From: CAVYXZ01 sp965223835
GTDB taxonomy: Bacteria > Chloroflexota > Anaerolineae > Aggregatilineales > Phototrophicaceae
Assembly: GCA_965223835.1 (NCBI GenBank)
Contig: CBDCXQ010000001.1
Location: 1,798,001-1,862,000 of the forward strand
Direction: 5' to 3'
Length of the DNA stretch: 64,000 nt
In this document: piece after piece, positions 8,774-18,076 of the stretch
Layout of the letters: each line of letters begins with the position of its first letter
How positions within the stretch are numbered: the stretch's first letter is position 1
Translations under genes and position numbers: made by a program
The notes under the pieces: model-generated
What the model saw: the letters and a program-made list of their open reading frames with translations, nothing else
Told to the model about the DNA's origin: nothing
Database searches by the model: none

Positions 8774-10270
8774 ATGTGCGGTATTTTTGGTGCATATGGT
8801 AAATCTCAGATTTATATTGAAGATCGACTTCACCTGTTGACTCATCGTGGTCCAGATCACCTGGATGTTGTCCAACTGAATAATGTGACATTGGGACATA
8901 CCCGTTTGGCAATTGTTGATGTTAAACATGGTCATCAGCCTTTGCAGTCGCCAGATGGTCGATACACGTTGATCTGCAATGGCGAAATTTATAATCACGA
9001 GGAAATGCGGTTGCTGCTGCGTGATTACCCGTTCCAGACCGACAGTGATAGCGAGGTTATCATCGCACTTTTCCACCGGTATGGCGCACAGGCGGTGGAA
9101 AAGCTCGATGGGATGTTTGGATTTGCGCTGTTCGATCAGGTGGAAGACAGTATATTACTGGCGCGTGATCCAATCGGGATCAAACCGCTCTATTATGGCT
9201 GGCGTGGGGAAACCCTGTACTTCGCCTCAGAGATCAAAACCTTGCACAACATCGTTGATTCTCTTCATGAGTTTCCACCCGGCCATTATTATCATAACGG
9301 AGAGTTTGTACAGTACTATGATTTGACAGAATTGCCGAAAGCTACACCGCATGATCCGCCGCCTTCATTTCGGGATATTCGCGACTCGCTGGCGCAGGCA
9401 GTGAGGAAACGGCTGATGTCTGATGTGCCACTGGGTGTTTATTTGAGCGGTGGACTGGATAGCACCATTATTTCTGCACTGGTCGCTCAGGAAAAACCAG
9501 ATGTTCACTCGTTTGCAGTTGGCGTTAAGGGGAGTAAAGACATAGATAATGCGCGTCAAGCTGCGGAGATCCTGGGTACAAACCATCATGAATATATATA
9601 CACCGTTGAAGAGATTCGAGATGTGCTGCCACAGGTAATTTACCACCTGGAGTCATTTGATCCGTCGCTGGTTCGCAGTGCCATACCGAACTACTTTCTT
9701 GCCCGTATGACCAGAGAGTTCGTGACAGTGGTACTGACGGGGGAAGGCGCAGATGAATTGTATGCCGGTTATCATTATCTCAAGCAACTTGATGACCACA
9801 GGTTGGATGATGAGCTGGTTAAACTGACCGCCAAACTCTACAACTGTAACCTGCAACGTTGTGATCGGATGACGATGGCGCATAGCATTGAGGCAAGGGT
9901 ACCTTTCTTGGACACCGAATTCATTGAGCTTTCTATGCGTATTCCCAGATCAGACAAGATCCATCCAGAGACTCAAACGGAAAAATGGGCCTTGCGTCAG
10001 GCATTCAGGGACATTTTGCCGGAGCACGTTGCCCAACGCAAGAAAGAGCAGTTCTCGCACGGAGCAGGTTCTAATCATATATTGCATGCCATTGCAGAAG
10101 AGCGATTCAGCGATGAGGCGTATCGGTCGCAATCCTCCTTGATCCAGGATCAGACCAGTATCGCGATTACCTCGAAAGAGATGCTGCTCTATTATCGAGA
10201 ATTCGACAAAAGCTTTGCCTCTACAGCAGCTAGTCTCGTAAGTCTGTGGCAGGGCGAGGAAGTTTTTTGA
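8774..10270 (+). CDS. asnB: Asparagine synthase (glutamine-hydrolysing)
   Basis: Makes asparagine from aspartate, glutamine and ATP. The protein starts MCGIFGAYG, with the nucleophilic Cys2 exposed once Met is removed (class-II glutamine amidotransferase), followed by the NGEIYN substrate loop. The synthetase half has the PPi loop LSGGLDST (about residue 223) and a later GEGADELYAGY segment. At 498 aa it is shorter than many AsnB proteins. It starts 22 bp after the permease stop with GGAG at 8757-8760, so it is probably cotranscribed with the transporter. The link may be through nitrogen or compatible-solute metabolism, but nothing in the sequence proves it. Confidence 0.9.
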   Translation: MCGIFGAYGKSQIYIEDRLHLLTHRGPDHLDVVQLNNVTLGHTRLAIVDVKHGHQPLQSPDGRYTLICNGEIYNHEEMRLLLRDYPFQTDSDSEVIIALFHRYGAQAVEKLDGMFGFALFDQVEDSILLARDPIGIKPLYYGWRGETLYFASEIKTLHNIVDSLHEFPPGHYYHNGEFVQYYDLTELPKATPHDPPPSFRDIRDSLAQAVRKRLMSDVPLGVYLSGGLDSTIISALVAQEKPDVHSFAVGVKGSKDIDNARQAAEILGTNHHEYIYTVEEIRDVLPQVIYHLESFDPSLVRSAIPNYFLARMTREFVTVVLTGEGADELYAGYHYLKQLDDHRLDDELVKLTAKLYNCNLQRCDRMTMAHSIEARVPFLDTEFIELSMRIPRSDKIHPETQTEKWALRQAFRDILPEHVAQRKKEQFSHGAGSNHILHAIAEERFSDEAYRSQSSLIQDQTSIAITSKEMLLYYREFDKSFASTAASLVSLWQGEEVF

Positions 10271-10488
10271 AATTTATCTGAGTGGCGTGTTTCATGATCC
10301 CCTGCCCGTCTACTCTCCTAGTTAGCCCCCAAAAATTGTCATCCCGAATACTACATGCGGACCGACCTGCATGGCCTGCTTATCAAATCAAGCACATTGC
10401 CGCATCATCCGTCTTCTCAGGTCAATCGGTTTTTCAATGACCTTGTCCGGGATTGGAATCACTTGCTAGAGCGTGTTATGAACTTTGG

Positions 10489-10601
10489 CCCTCATCCCCC
10501 AGCCCCCTGCGGAGCGTCCCTTAGGGCGAAGGGGAGCAGTTTGTATACGCTGAAAAAGTCCCTCTCCATGAGGGAGAGGGATTTAGGGTGAGGGCTTTTT
10601 T
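10489..10601. repeat. Dispersed palindromic repeat with terminator-like hairpin
   Basis: GCCCTCA (10489-10495) pairs with TGAGGGC (10589-10595) across the unit. Inside is a strong hairpin, TCCCTCTCC (10559-10567) with GGAGAGGGA (10573-10581) and a 5-nt loop. A T6 run follows the outer arm, so it may serve as a terminator after asnB. It looks like a REP-type intergenic repeat; I see no other copy in this window. Confidence 0.55.
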
Positions 10602-11004
10602 GAGCGTAGAAAGTGCCTAACAGCCTCTAGAGTTCTGCGAACGAAGGCTCAACAATAATATCTCAACGGTCAAGATGAAGGCGTGGGCCACCTATTCGCC
10701 CCATCTGCAATTTGTCATGATGATAATCGACCGTGTGATCAACGATATCGGCTGGATGTGGAATGGCGATCCCCGCGCCAACATTATTGAACCCCGGTTG
10801 GGATATGCACTCTACAGCCTAGAGACCATCTTGCAGGAGGGACTGGGGTGTGGGCACGGGTTAATCGCTTTGCTCAAACTAAAAATGACGACAACAGACT
10901 GAACGCGCTCCCACACGGTCCAAAACCTGTTTCGACATTTCTAGTGAGCAAATGTACTTATGTAAGGCTGCAAATAATGATTATTGGAAAATCGATTCGT
11001 GAAT
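10602..11004. other. Intergenic stretch without a supported gene
   Basis: An open frame of 75 codons on the plus strand (10675-10902) has no ribosome site and no recognisable domain, so I do not call it a gene. The final part becomes AT-rich toward the left edge of the recombinase module. Confidence 0.4.
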
Positions 11005-11099
11005 TAGAAAAACTGACAATCTAAAACTGAAATTTTCCAGCAGTCGGGCGGGGTCGGTATGCTATGCTGATTTCAGGTCGTAGCACGAGAGGTGATGCA

Positions 11100-11288
11100 G
11101 TGAGCAACCCAATCCAACCACCAGAACCGCCGCTGAGACGCGACCATAACCTCAATGTTCGCCTGACATCCGTCGAACGTAAAGCAGTCAAGCAGCTTGC
11201 CCGGCAGATGCATGTATCGCCATCGCATCTGGTACGGCATTTCCTGATGCAAGCCGTTGATTACTACGCTGAACGTGAGGAGAATTGA
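11100..11288 (+). CDS. Ribbon-helix-helix (CopG/MetJ/Arc-like) protein
   Basis: A 62-aa protein with the sequence LNVRLTSVERKAVKQLARQ...SHLVRHFLMQAVDYY, typical of a short beta-strand plus two helices of the ribbon-helix-helix fold. GTG at 11100 follows GAGAGG and matches the start of the paralogue at 28299; a longer reading from 11064 is not supported. It probably represses the recombinase operon or helps recombination directionality. Its TGA overlaps the next ATG by one base. Confidence 0.7.
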   Translation: MSNPIQPPEPPLRRDHNLNVRLTSVERKAVKQLARQMHVSPSHLVRHFLMQAVDYYAEREEN

Positions 11289-11482
11289 TGCCAAAACCTG
11301 AAGCCGAAGTACATAAAGATGAATTTGAACGGTTCGACGAGGCACAGCCCTTCCTGCAACTGCTGGCCGATATGCTCAATCGGCTGATCAACGAGCAGAC
11401 TGGGCCAGAGGACGTGCCTGCGGAAGGCACCGAAGAAGATTCCGGGCAGTTAGTTGCTCGATCCGACACTACTCTATCATAA
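11288..11482 (+). CDS. Small acidic protein of the recombinase module
   Basis: 64 aa, rich in Glu and Asp, with a helical core DEFERFDEAQPFLQLLADMLNRL that is nearly identical in the 53-aa paralogue at 28487. GAGGAG precedes the ATG, which overlaps the RHH stop (TGATG). No known domain is recognised. Conservation in both copies and coupling to the RHH gene argue that it is real; a partner or antagonist of the RHH protein is one possibility. Confidence 0.6.
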   Translation: MPKPEAEVHKDEFERFDEAQPFLQLLADMLNRLINEQTGPEDVPAEGTEEDSGQLVARSDTTLS

Positions 11483-11533
11483 TCACGCTACCTGAACACA
11501 ATTCAGAGAAATGATTATGCAGAAAGGATGAAT

Positions 11534-13378
11534 ATGAGGGCAGCTATCTATTCTCGTGTTTCACATGAAGAGCAAGTTGAGGGTTGGAGTCTGGATGCCC
11601 AGCATGAGCTATGCCTCGCACTGGTGCACCAGCGAGATTGGTCGATTGCGCCGCATCATATCCATTTTGAACCAGGGCGATCTGCCAAGACGGATGCACG
11701 TCCCGCCTTCCAGCGGATGATGCGACAGGCGCAGGCCCATCAGTTTGACTACATCATCGTCCATAAGCTGGATCGTTTCAGCCGCAGTCTGAGCGATGTC
11801 GTCAAGAATGTCGCTGTGCTGAAGAAAGCCGGTGTCGGGCTTGTCTCGGTCTCTGAACCCTGGGTGGATACCACCACACCACAGGGCGAGTTCATGCTGC
11901 ATCTATTTGCGTTGCTAGCCCAGTGGGATAACCAGAACCGCGCCCGCGAAACGGCCAAAGGCAAAGCTGCTCGCGCTCGTGCCGGGTTCTAGAACGGAAC
12001 ATTGGCGTTCGGTTACACAACGCTCAAGTATCTGAAGCGTGATCTACTGACCTTCGGTGAGCAGTTTGAGACAAGCGAGATGGATCAGGAAACCTACATC
12101 CGGCAAACCCGTCTAATTGAGGACTATATGGAGCGCTGGACGCATGTGACCGAAGGTGATGCCATTCCCCATCTGAAGAACAAGTATGGAGTCATTCTAG
12201 CTTACGAGATGTATTCCATCGGCAATGTCTCTGATCATGATGTGGCGGTTGGTCTGAATGAGGAGGGCTATCGCACTACTGGCAACTGGGGCGAGAAGCC
12301 GTTCGAGAACGACACCGTCCGCCCAATGTTGCAGAATCGCTTCTATCTGGGAGAGACACAGTACAAAGGTGAGTGGTTTCCCGGCAGGCATGAAGCCCTC
12401 ATTTCGGAAGAGCTGTTCCAGAAATGTCAGGAAGCACGGGCACGGCGGCGCAGCCGCACACCGCGCAAGAAGTCGAATAAGCGGGTGTATCCGCTGTCCC
12501 GGCTGGCCTTGTGTGCGGAGTGTGAACAGCCCCTACGTGGTCAACCGAACTGGCAAGATCGCCGCTATTATCGCGCGCCGAAGCGTGCTGACCGGTCATG
12601 CTCTGGCCGGATGATTCCGGCGCTGGAAGCCGAGCAGGCTGTGCTCGAATACCTGGCGCAGATCAGGCTGCCCGCCGATTGGCGTAAGCGGGTATTGGAA
12701 CTTAGCCAGGCGAAGCGTGGTGACACAGAAAGCTACGAGACCAGGAAGACTCGGTTGGAAAATCGCCTTGAGCGGTTGAAGACCCTATACAAGCTGGGCG
12801 ATATCGAGCAGGATGAATACATCACCGAGCGGGCGGATATTCACAATAAGCTTGAAGCCTTGAAACCATCTCAAGTGCCGGAGATGGAGGAAGCGGCTGC
12901 CGCGCTGGAACAGATCGGGACACTATTGAAGAGGGCAAAGCCAGAGGAGCTGGAAATCCTGTTTCATTCGATGCTGACGACGGTGTATCTGCACCATGAC
13001 TATCCGGGGTATGTGGTGGGGATTGAGCCGAAGCCGTTTCTGAAGGAGTTGATGGACATCTCTATGCTGCCAACCTGGAAGCCGCCGCAGGGTGTGGAAT
13101 TACCAACGGACAGCGATGATAACGACCCGGAACCCGACCCGGATGGCAATGGTCATGGTTCGAACCGACACAAAAATCGTGGGCAGCTTGTTCCGACCAA
13201 AAATAACGGTATAATGACGAGTGTAGACGCAGGTGAAGATCATCGGGTGGCTGTAGACGGAATGATCCCCGTCGCTCCCGAACTGACTATTTATTTCAAA
13301 CGATATTACACCCGCATTTTCCAGACTAGATTTGACAGCTTCCGTGACTTCACCGGGGGCTGTTTTGTTTTCCCCTAA
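11534..13378 (+). pseudogene. Large serine recombinase with internal amber stop
   Basis: The intact counterpart is at 28729. The N-terminal resolvase domain (RAAIYSRVSHEEQ with the catalytic Ser; DYIIVHKLDRFSRS) runs to a TAG at 11990-11992, where the other copy has TGG (Trp, in RAGFWNGTLAFGY). The same frame then continues through the Recombinase domain and a zinc beta-ribbon (ALCAECEQPL...CSGRM). One point mutation thus separates the catalytic domain from the DNA-binding domain. Downstream of the core at 13267-13282 the frame runs into foreign sequence before stopping at 13378. Unless the amber is suppressed, no active recombinase is expected. Confidence 0.85.
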
Positions 13379-14451
13379 GATCACTGCAAAATCCCCATAC
13401 AAGGAAACCGCCAGGACCTTGCCACCGTAGACGAATACCCGTTCCACAATCTTGGAAACCAGTTGCTTGCGCGCCTCTTGCGGATTGCCAACTTTTTCGC
13501 ATTCTGCCCAATAGGTATTGAAGTGCTCTAGCAGGTCCGCAGCTTCTAACAGGTCGTCATAATCTATTGGCTGCAAGGCGTCAATTTCGCGTTGGAGTTG
13601 TTCCCGTTTCTCCAGATACTCATGCGGTTCCATAAAGCCCTGTTCCCATTGAAAATCAATGCGCTTCACAATCGCTCTGATTTCCTCTATCCGGTCTAGC
13701 GATGCCTGATTATTGACCCGATTTTGAACCTCTTGCTCAATGGCGGTTTTGTAGTCATTGGGCACTTCCAAACTGGACAAGATAGCGATTACTTGTGCAT
13801 CAATATTCTGAGCATGGACGGCCTTTTGACCACATCTTTCATAGCCCCGGTCACGAGCCAAACAGTGATAGTATTCAATGTCATCCTGCTTTTGATAATA
13901 GGGGCGCATTTTGCCGTATTTGTCGTCAACTAACCCAGCGGGCGTGTTCGCAATGCACCGCGCACAATACACACGGTCATGCAAAATGTAGGTTCGCATT
14001 TCGCTACTGGATTTGCGGTACTTGGTCCGATGTTTACGTGCTTCCTGGCATTGCTCGAAAAGCTCATCTGACACAAAACCCTCGTGCTTGCCTTCATACC
14101 ACGTTTTGCGGTTTCTGGTCGCCCGTTTGCCCTGACCAAAACCATTGGTATAGATCGTTTCACAATATTGGACCCGTCCGGTATAGACCCGATTTTTCAG
14201 CATATCCCGGACCATCTCTTTACCGATGGGCTTTTTTCCTTCACGCAACTTTTTTATGAATGACCATTGGTTTAGCCACTCGGCGATGTCTCGATCACTA
14301 TAGTTGCCGGTAGCATATAGTCTGAAGGCCCGCCGGACTAACGCGGCCAAACGGGGAACAATGTATAAACCGGGGGGTAAGTCTGGCGTACTCTCGGCGA
14401 CGGTCACGAGCCGATAACCAAGCGGCGGTGTGCTGCCATTGAACTCGCCTT
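13100..14451 (-). pseudogene. N-terminally truncated second serine recombinase
   Basis: The minus-strand frame begins inside a Recombinase domain (ITEGEFNGSTPPLGYRL) and continues through a zinc-ribbon (YCARC...CLARDRGYERCGQ) and a coiled coil. The catalytic resolvase domain is missing: upstream of 14452 the DNA becomes the primase copy. It is a different recombinase from the one at 11534, facing it tail to tail across the core at 13267-13282. Sequence below about 13283 belongs to the neighbouring module read in reverse. It is a remnant of another integrative element. Confidence 0.8.
13267..13282. other. Putative attachment core of recombinase module
   Basis: CCCCGTCGCTCCCGAA is the last sequence shared by the two recombinase modules (here and at 30462-30477). 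The reverse complement is present in the dispersed repeats at 47217-47232 and 59581-59596, and a one-base variant at 55279-55293. It is therefore the likely crossover site. Confidence 0.6.
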
Positions 14452-15114
14452 CTGTTATCGCCCGAACCCAACTATGCCGAGCGGCCCGCCGCCAAGCAGT
14501 ATCGCAACGTGCCTCAGTCACTGATCGACGGTCTGAAAGCGCTGCACGACCGCTTACCAGCGCCTCAGCAATCTGAAACGGGCATGAAAGCGCCGGGTTC
14601 CCTGCCGCTCAACGTCCAGTGCTGGAGTGAGTGCCAGGAGTATGGCGACTGGCTTCGGCGCATGTGCGATCCGGGACGCGATACTGAACTGGACGACCGG
14701 CTGAAGGGGGGGTACGGACGAATGCACGTGCAGGCATTCAAGCTGGCGAGCCTGTTCGCCGCGTTGGACTGGCTGAAAACCTGTGGTGAAGTGCCAACCG
14801 TCACTAAGGATCACTGGCATGCAGGGCAGGCGCTCGCCGAAGGCTGGCGACAGTCCGCACACCGTCTACTGGAACAGCTTGATCGCAGCGGAGAGGCTGT
14901 GCAGGAGAAACGCCATCAGGATCGTATGTTGAATGCTATTCGAGAGAACGGGCCCCAGGGTTATACGCTACGTGACCTGTACCGCAAGCTGCACCTGACG
15001 GCGAAAGCTGGTCGTCATATCGCGCAGGAACTGGTCAAAGCTGGGTTGGTGGTCGAGCGCCGGATCAGCGGTGCGGAAGCCTACATCGCCATTGAATACG
15101 TTCCAACCGAATAA
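14452..15114 (+). pseudogene. 5'-truncated copy of the primase/DUF3987 protein
   Basis: Similarity to the full-length gene begins abruptly at 14452, which corresponds to 1741 (LLSPEPNYAERPAAKQYRN), and continues to the stop with most residues identical. About 535 N-terminal residues, including the polymerase and P-loop regions, are absent. The breakpoint abuts the truncated minus-strand recombinase, so one deletion or recombination event probably removed both 5' ends. Confidence 0.88.
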
Positions 15115-15119
15115 ATCAT

Positions 15120-15205
15120 GTGACTCAGGCGACAGATGTGACACGTGACAATGTGACAGGTAGAAGTGTCACGGAGTCACGTTGTCACCATGTCCCGTTT
15201 GTCAC
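15120..15205. repeat. Second GTGAC/GTCAC pentamer array
   Basis: Four GTGAC (15120, 15138, 15145, 15153) are followed by GTCAC at 15168, 15176, 15184 and 15201, with a degenerate GTCCC at 15192. The layout matches the array at 2409-2495 while the DNA between pentamers has drifted, which suggests selection on the pentamers before the element decayed. Confidence 0.7.
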
Positions 15206-15228
15206 CAGAAATGGAGAAGAAACCCAAC

Positions 15229-15522
15229 ATGAACCATACCCAACGTATAGGTCACGTCGCCCGGCGGAAACGTTATCTCACCAAGGCGCTTGTTCGGGAA
15301 GCCGTCGAATGTTATTTCGAGGCATTAGCTAACGATATCACCGACGGACAATGGGTCGATCTGCCCGGTATCGGCAAAATCCAGGTCATTCAGGAAGAAG
15401 CTGACAGTGTGCTGACCTCTTTCGGCAAAGATGGGAAGCGAGTCACGCGGCGTGTAACCCATCGCCTGCGGACGAAGATCCGACTGTACGCGAAGTTCAA
15501 GAATCAATTTAGGCGACAGTGA
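15229..15522 (+). CDS. HU/IHF-like DNA-binding protein, second copy
   Basis: 97 aa, closely similar to the protein at 2519 (TKALVREAVECYFEALAN, DLPGIGKIQVIQEEADSV). ATG at 15229 follows GGAGAAG. The reading frame is intact although its primase partner is truncated. Unlike the first copy it ends cleanly after KNQFRRQ, which probably shows the native C-terminus. Confidence 0.72.
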   Translation: MNHTQRIGHVARRKRYLTKALVREAVECYFEALANDITDGQWVDLPGIGKIQVIQEEADSVLTSFGKDGKRVTRRVTHRLRTKIRLYAKFKNQFRRQ

Positions 15523-15560
15523 TCGTCTAGATAACGCTTGACTTAAACCGTACACTATGT

Positions 15561-15601
15561 TGTGCGAAGGACGGAATTGGCTTAAAACTGTCTTTCGCAC
15601 A
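15561..15601. terminator. Bidirectional terminator-like hairpin
   Basis: TGTGCGAAGGAC (15561-15572) pairs with GTCTTTCGCACA (15590-15601) with one G-T wobble. It lies between the convergent HU-like gene and RNase J gene. Confidence 0.5.
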
Positions 15602-15644
15602 TTCGATTTGTCAGCGTAAATCGCTAGTTGTTACCTAGTTGACT

Positions 15645-17279
15645 TTACACCCGAATGATACTTGGCAGTACCACGGGACGCGATTGGGTCTCACGATAAA
15701 AGAAGCTCTGAAGCGTTTCGCGGATAGTCTCTTGCGCCACCCGTTTACCCCGGTGGTTGAGTTCATGCTTGATCGCTTTGCGCGCCGCTTCGAGTAAATC
15801 ATGCGAGTCACTGGCTGTGATGAAACCACGGCTGATAAGCTGTGGTTCGCCTGCCAGTTTATTCTTCGCATTCACGGGAATGAGGGCCACAATGAAACCA
15901 TCCTGTGACAGGCGCTGCCGATCTTCGATGACCAGTGTGCCAATCTCGCCGACCAATCTGCCATCCACTAGGACATTACCAGCTTCAACCGGATTGTCTA
16001 GCCAGGCCCGCGAGCCATCCGTTGTCCAGGCACAACCATTGGTTAGGATAAACACATTTTCTGAACGCATTCCTGTAGATTCGGCGATTCTGGCGTGCAG
16101 ATGCAGATGGCGCGTTTCGCCATGTACTGGAATGAAGTAGCGGGGCTGCGCCGTGTCGAGCATGATCTGCATTTCATCTCGACCGCCGTGGCCAGAGACA
16201 TGAACGGTTGCCAGCTTACCATAGATGACATTGGCGCCGCGCTCAAAGAGCTTGTTAAGCATCCGCCCGACTTCCTCTTCATTGCCTGGGATCGTGCCGC
16301 CGGAAATGATGATAGTATCGCCACGCTTGACCTGGATCTGGCGGTGTTCGCCTTGCGCCATACGATTGAGGGCGGAACGCGGTTCGCCCTGTGAGCCAGT
16401 GGAGAGAATGAGCAGCTTTTTATCAGGAACGCGCGTCGAAATATCGACGAGTAAGCCTTTAGGAATCTTGAGATAGCCAAGCTCGCGCGCGAGGGTGACA
16501 TTCTCTTCCAGACTTCGTCCGGTCAGAGCAACCTTGCGCCCATGCTTTTGGGCGAGATTGATGATCTCTTGCAAGCGCGCCAGCAGTGACGAGAAGGTCG
16601 CAATGATAATGCGACCATGTTTCGCCTCGGCAAACAGTCGGTCCATTTCGTCCGCGACCAGTTTTTCGGTCGGTGTGCGACCCGGTTTATCCGCGTTGGT
16701 GCTATCGGCGAGAAGTGTTAGAACACCATTGGGCGTCAACTGTTGTAGCCGGTCCAGATCGGTGATCCGTCCGCCAGCCGGGGTTTCGTCAAGCTTATAA
16801 TCGCCGGTGTGAACTACTGCACCGACGGGCGTATCAATCACAAGACCAACAGAACCTGGGATCGAATGAGCCACAGGAAATAGGCTGATCTTGAACGGCC
16901 CAAGCTGGAATTGTTCCGTGTCGTCCACCACATTGAGCTGTGCCTGCTGAAGCACCTTGCCTTCTTCGAGCTGTCGTTTCACCATGCCGATGGTCAGTCG
17001 CGTGCCGTATATCGGTGTGTTCACCTCACGTAGCAAATACGGCAAGCCGCCGATGTGATCCAGATGACCATGTGTCAGCACGATACCGCGCAAGTGATTC
17101 TGATTTTGAACTACATAGTCGAAGCGGGGCAGCACCAGGTCAATACCGTGCAGGTCGTTTTCGGGGAACATGACCCCGCAATCGACGATCATCATGTTGC
17201 GGCCATATTCAAGAACGGTCATGTTCTTGCCGATTTCCCCCAGGCCGCCGAGGGGAATAATGCGTAGTTTCTTTGTCAT
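15645..17279 (-). CDS. rnj: Ribonuclease J
   Basis: RNA-processing and RNA-degrading metallo-beta-lactamase/beta-CASP enzyme, 544 aa, cytoplasmic. The zinc-binding motif THGHLDH (His70, His72, Asp74, His75) and the family start IIPLGGLGEIGKNM are present, as are the beta-CASP and C-terminal segments (PVHGETRHLHLHA, HVSGHGG). The length is normal for the family. It is a chromosomal housekeeping gene bounded by mobile DNA on its downstream side. Confidence 0.93.
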   Translation of the reverse strand: MTKKLRIIPLGGLGEIGKNMTVLEYGRNMMIVDCGVMFPENDLHGIDLVLPRFDYVVQNQNHLRGIVLTHGHLDHIGGLPYLLREVNTPIYGTRLTIGMVKRQLEEGKVLQQAQLNVVDDTEQFQLGPFKISLFPVAHSIPGSVGLVIDTPVGAVVHTGDYKLDETPAGGRITDLDRLQQLTPNGVLTLLADSTNADKPGRTPTEKLVADEMDRLFAEAKHGRIIIATFSSLLARLQEIINLAQKHGRKVALTGRSLEENVTLARELGYLKIPKGLLVDISTRVPDKKLLILSTGSQGEPRSALNRMAQGEHRQIQVKRGDTIIISGGTIPGNEEEVGRMLNKLFERGANVIYGKLATVHVSGHGGRDEMQIMLDTAQPRYFIPVHGETRHLHLHARIAESTGMRSENVFILTNGCAWTTDGSRAWLDNPVEAGNVLVDGRLVGEIGTLVIEDRQRLSQDGFIVALIPVNAKNKLAGEPQLISRGFITASDSHDLLEAARKAIKHELNHRGKRVAQETIRETLQSFFYRETQSRPVVLPSIIRV

Positions 17280-17499
17280 TGTTGTTGATTACTCTGTGCT
17301 TCAATATACGTTGATAGCGCCAGCGTAGCAGCACATAGCCGCCGGGATATCGGTCTTTTCCGTGAAGTCTGAAACCGCTTCAATGGGAAAGGAAGAGGGG
17401 GTCAAACATTTTGAGGAAATGAATATAGAATATTATAAAAGTACTGTTGTAAAAAGTACAGTCTCACTTTTTGTGGTAGAGTATCCTTTTCGGTTGAAC

Positions 17500-17710
17500 T
17501 TGATGACCCGGCGGCGGCGCGATGGGTCACCCGGCCATGAAATGACCTGGCTAGCCCAGGGAAGCCCCGTAAACGGGACTGCGGCGCTGATGAAGCGGTT
17601 TTTGAGCGCCCTTCCGGGTGCTTTCCAGCCAGCCGTAGCCGGATTGCTTTGAGCATCCGGCGGACGCCGCCTCATTTCAACCGACTTCGATACAGTACCC
17701 TTTTTGTTGG
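17500..17710 (+). ncRNA. Candidate structured RNA of unknown class
   Basis: A GC-rich, hairpin-dense stretch between AT-rich flanks with no credible protein. Helices seen: GACCC/GGGTC (17505-17509/17524-17528), CCTGG/CCAGG (17546-17560), CCCG-TAAA-CGGG (17566-17577), AGCGCCC-TTCC-GGGTGCT (17605-17622) and GCCGGAT/ATCCGGC (17638-17661). GGCGCT (17583-17588) can pair perfectly with AGCGCC (17605-17610), competing with the fourth helix. AT-rich DNA upstream (17415-17470) could hold a promoter, and a T-run follows near 17700. It matches no riboswitch or known RNA that I recognise; strand is a guess. Confidence 0.4.
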
Positions 17711-17723
17711 ATTGTGGATTACC

Positions 17724-17972
17724 TCAACAACTAGGGAATTCCAGATTATGAAGCGCAAAGCCATCGGGTTCCAACACCAGATAAGCGTCAGACCCCTCAC
17801 CGCGTACGCCTACCTGGGTGATTTCTCCGTTTACTCGGATGTTTAGGCGAAGCTGGTTACTGATGAGTTTAACAATGGCGTCATGTGTGCCCATACTCCA
17901 TCCATCGCCGCCAATTCTGACAACCATGCCCCTGGCATTTTTGTTGATACAGGTGATCTCGAACCCCGACAT
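17724..17972 (-). CDS. DUF3892-like small protein
   Basis: 82 aa from ATG 17972, preceded by GAGAGGG. The pattern FEITCINKN...VRIGGDGWSMGTHDAIVKLI...VNG... resembles DUF3892, a family of small proteins of unknown function. It is the last gene of the minus-strand cluster of small genes that starts near 22241. Confidence 0.6.
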   Translation of the reverse strand: MSGFEITCINKNARGMVVRIGGDGWSMGTHDAIVKLISNQLRLNIRVNGEITQVGVRGEGSDAYLVLEPDGFALHNLEFPSC

Positions 17973-18076
17973 CATTATGCCCTCTCGCAATTGTAAGAGC
18001 GCTTATTGTAGCCACTTCCACCTGGCTAGCCGAGAGATTGGTTGAATGAGCGAATAATCAGCAGATCATTGGATAA

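Larger units (their letters stand above)
11005..13282 (+). mobile_element. Serine-recombinase module, decayed copy
   Basis: From about 11005 (gaaaaactgacaatc) to the core CCCCGTCGCTCCCGAA at 13267-13282, the DNA aligns along its length with 28207-30477: RHH gene, small acidic gene, serine recombinase. Beyond the core the two copies have unrelated flanks, which places the element end at the core. This copy has a nonsense mutation in the recombinase. Confidence 0.7.

Noticed and set aside
17583..17610. Hammerhead-ribozyme-like CTGATGA at 17587
   Set aside because: The GAAA part of the core and suitable stems II and III are missing.
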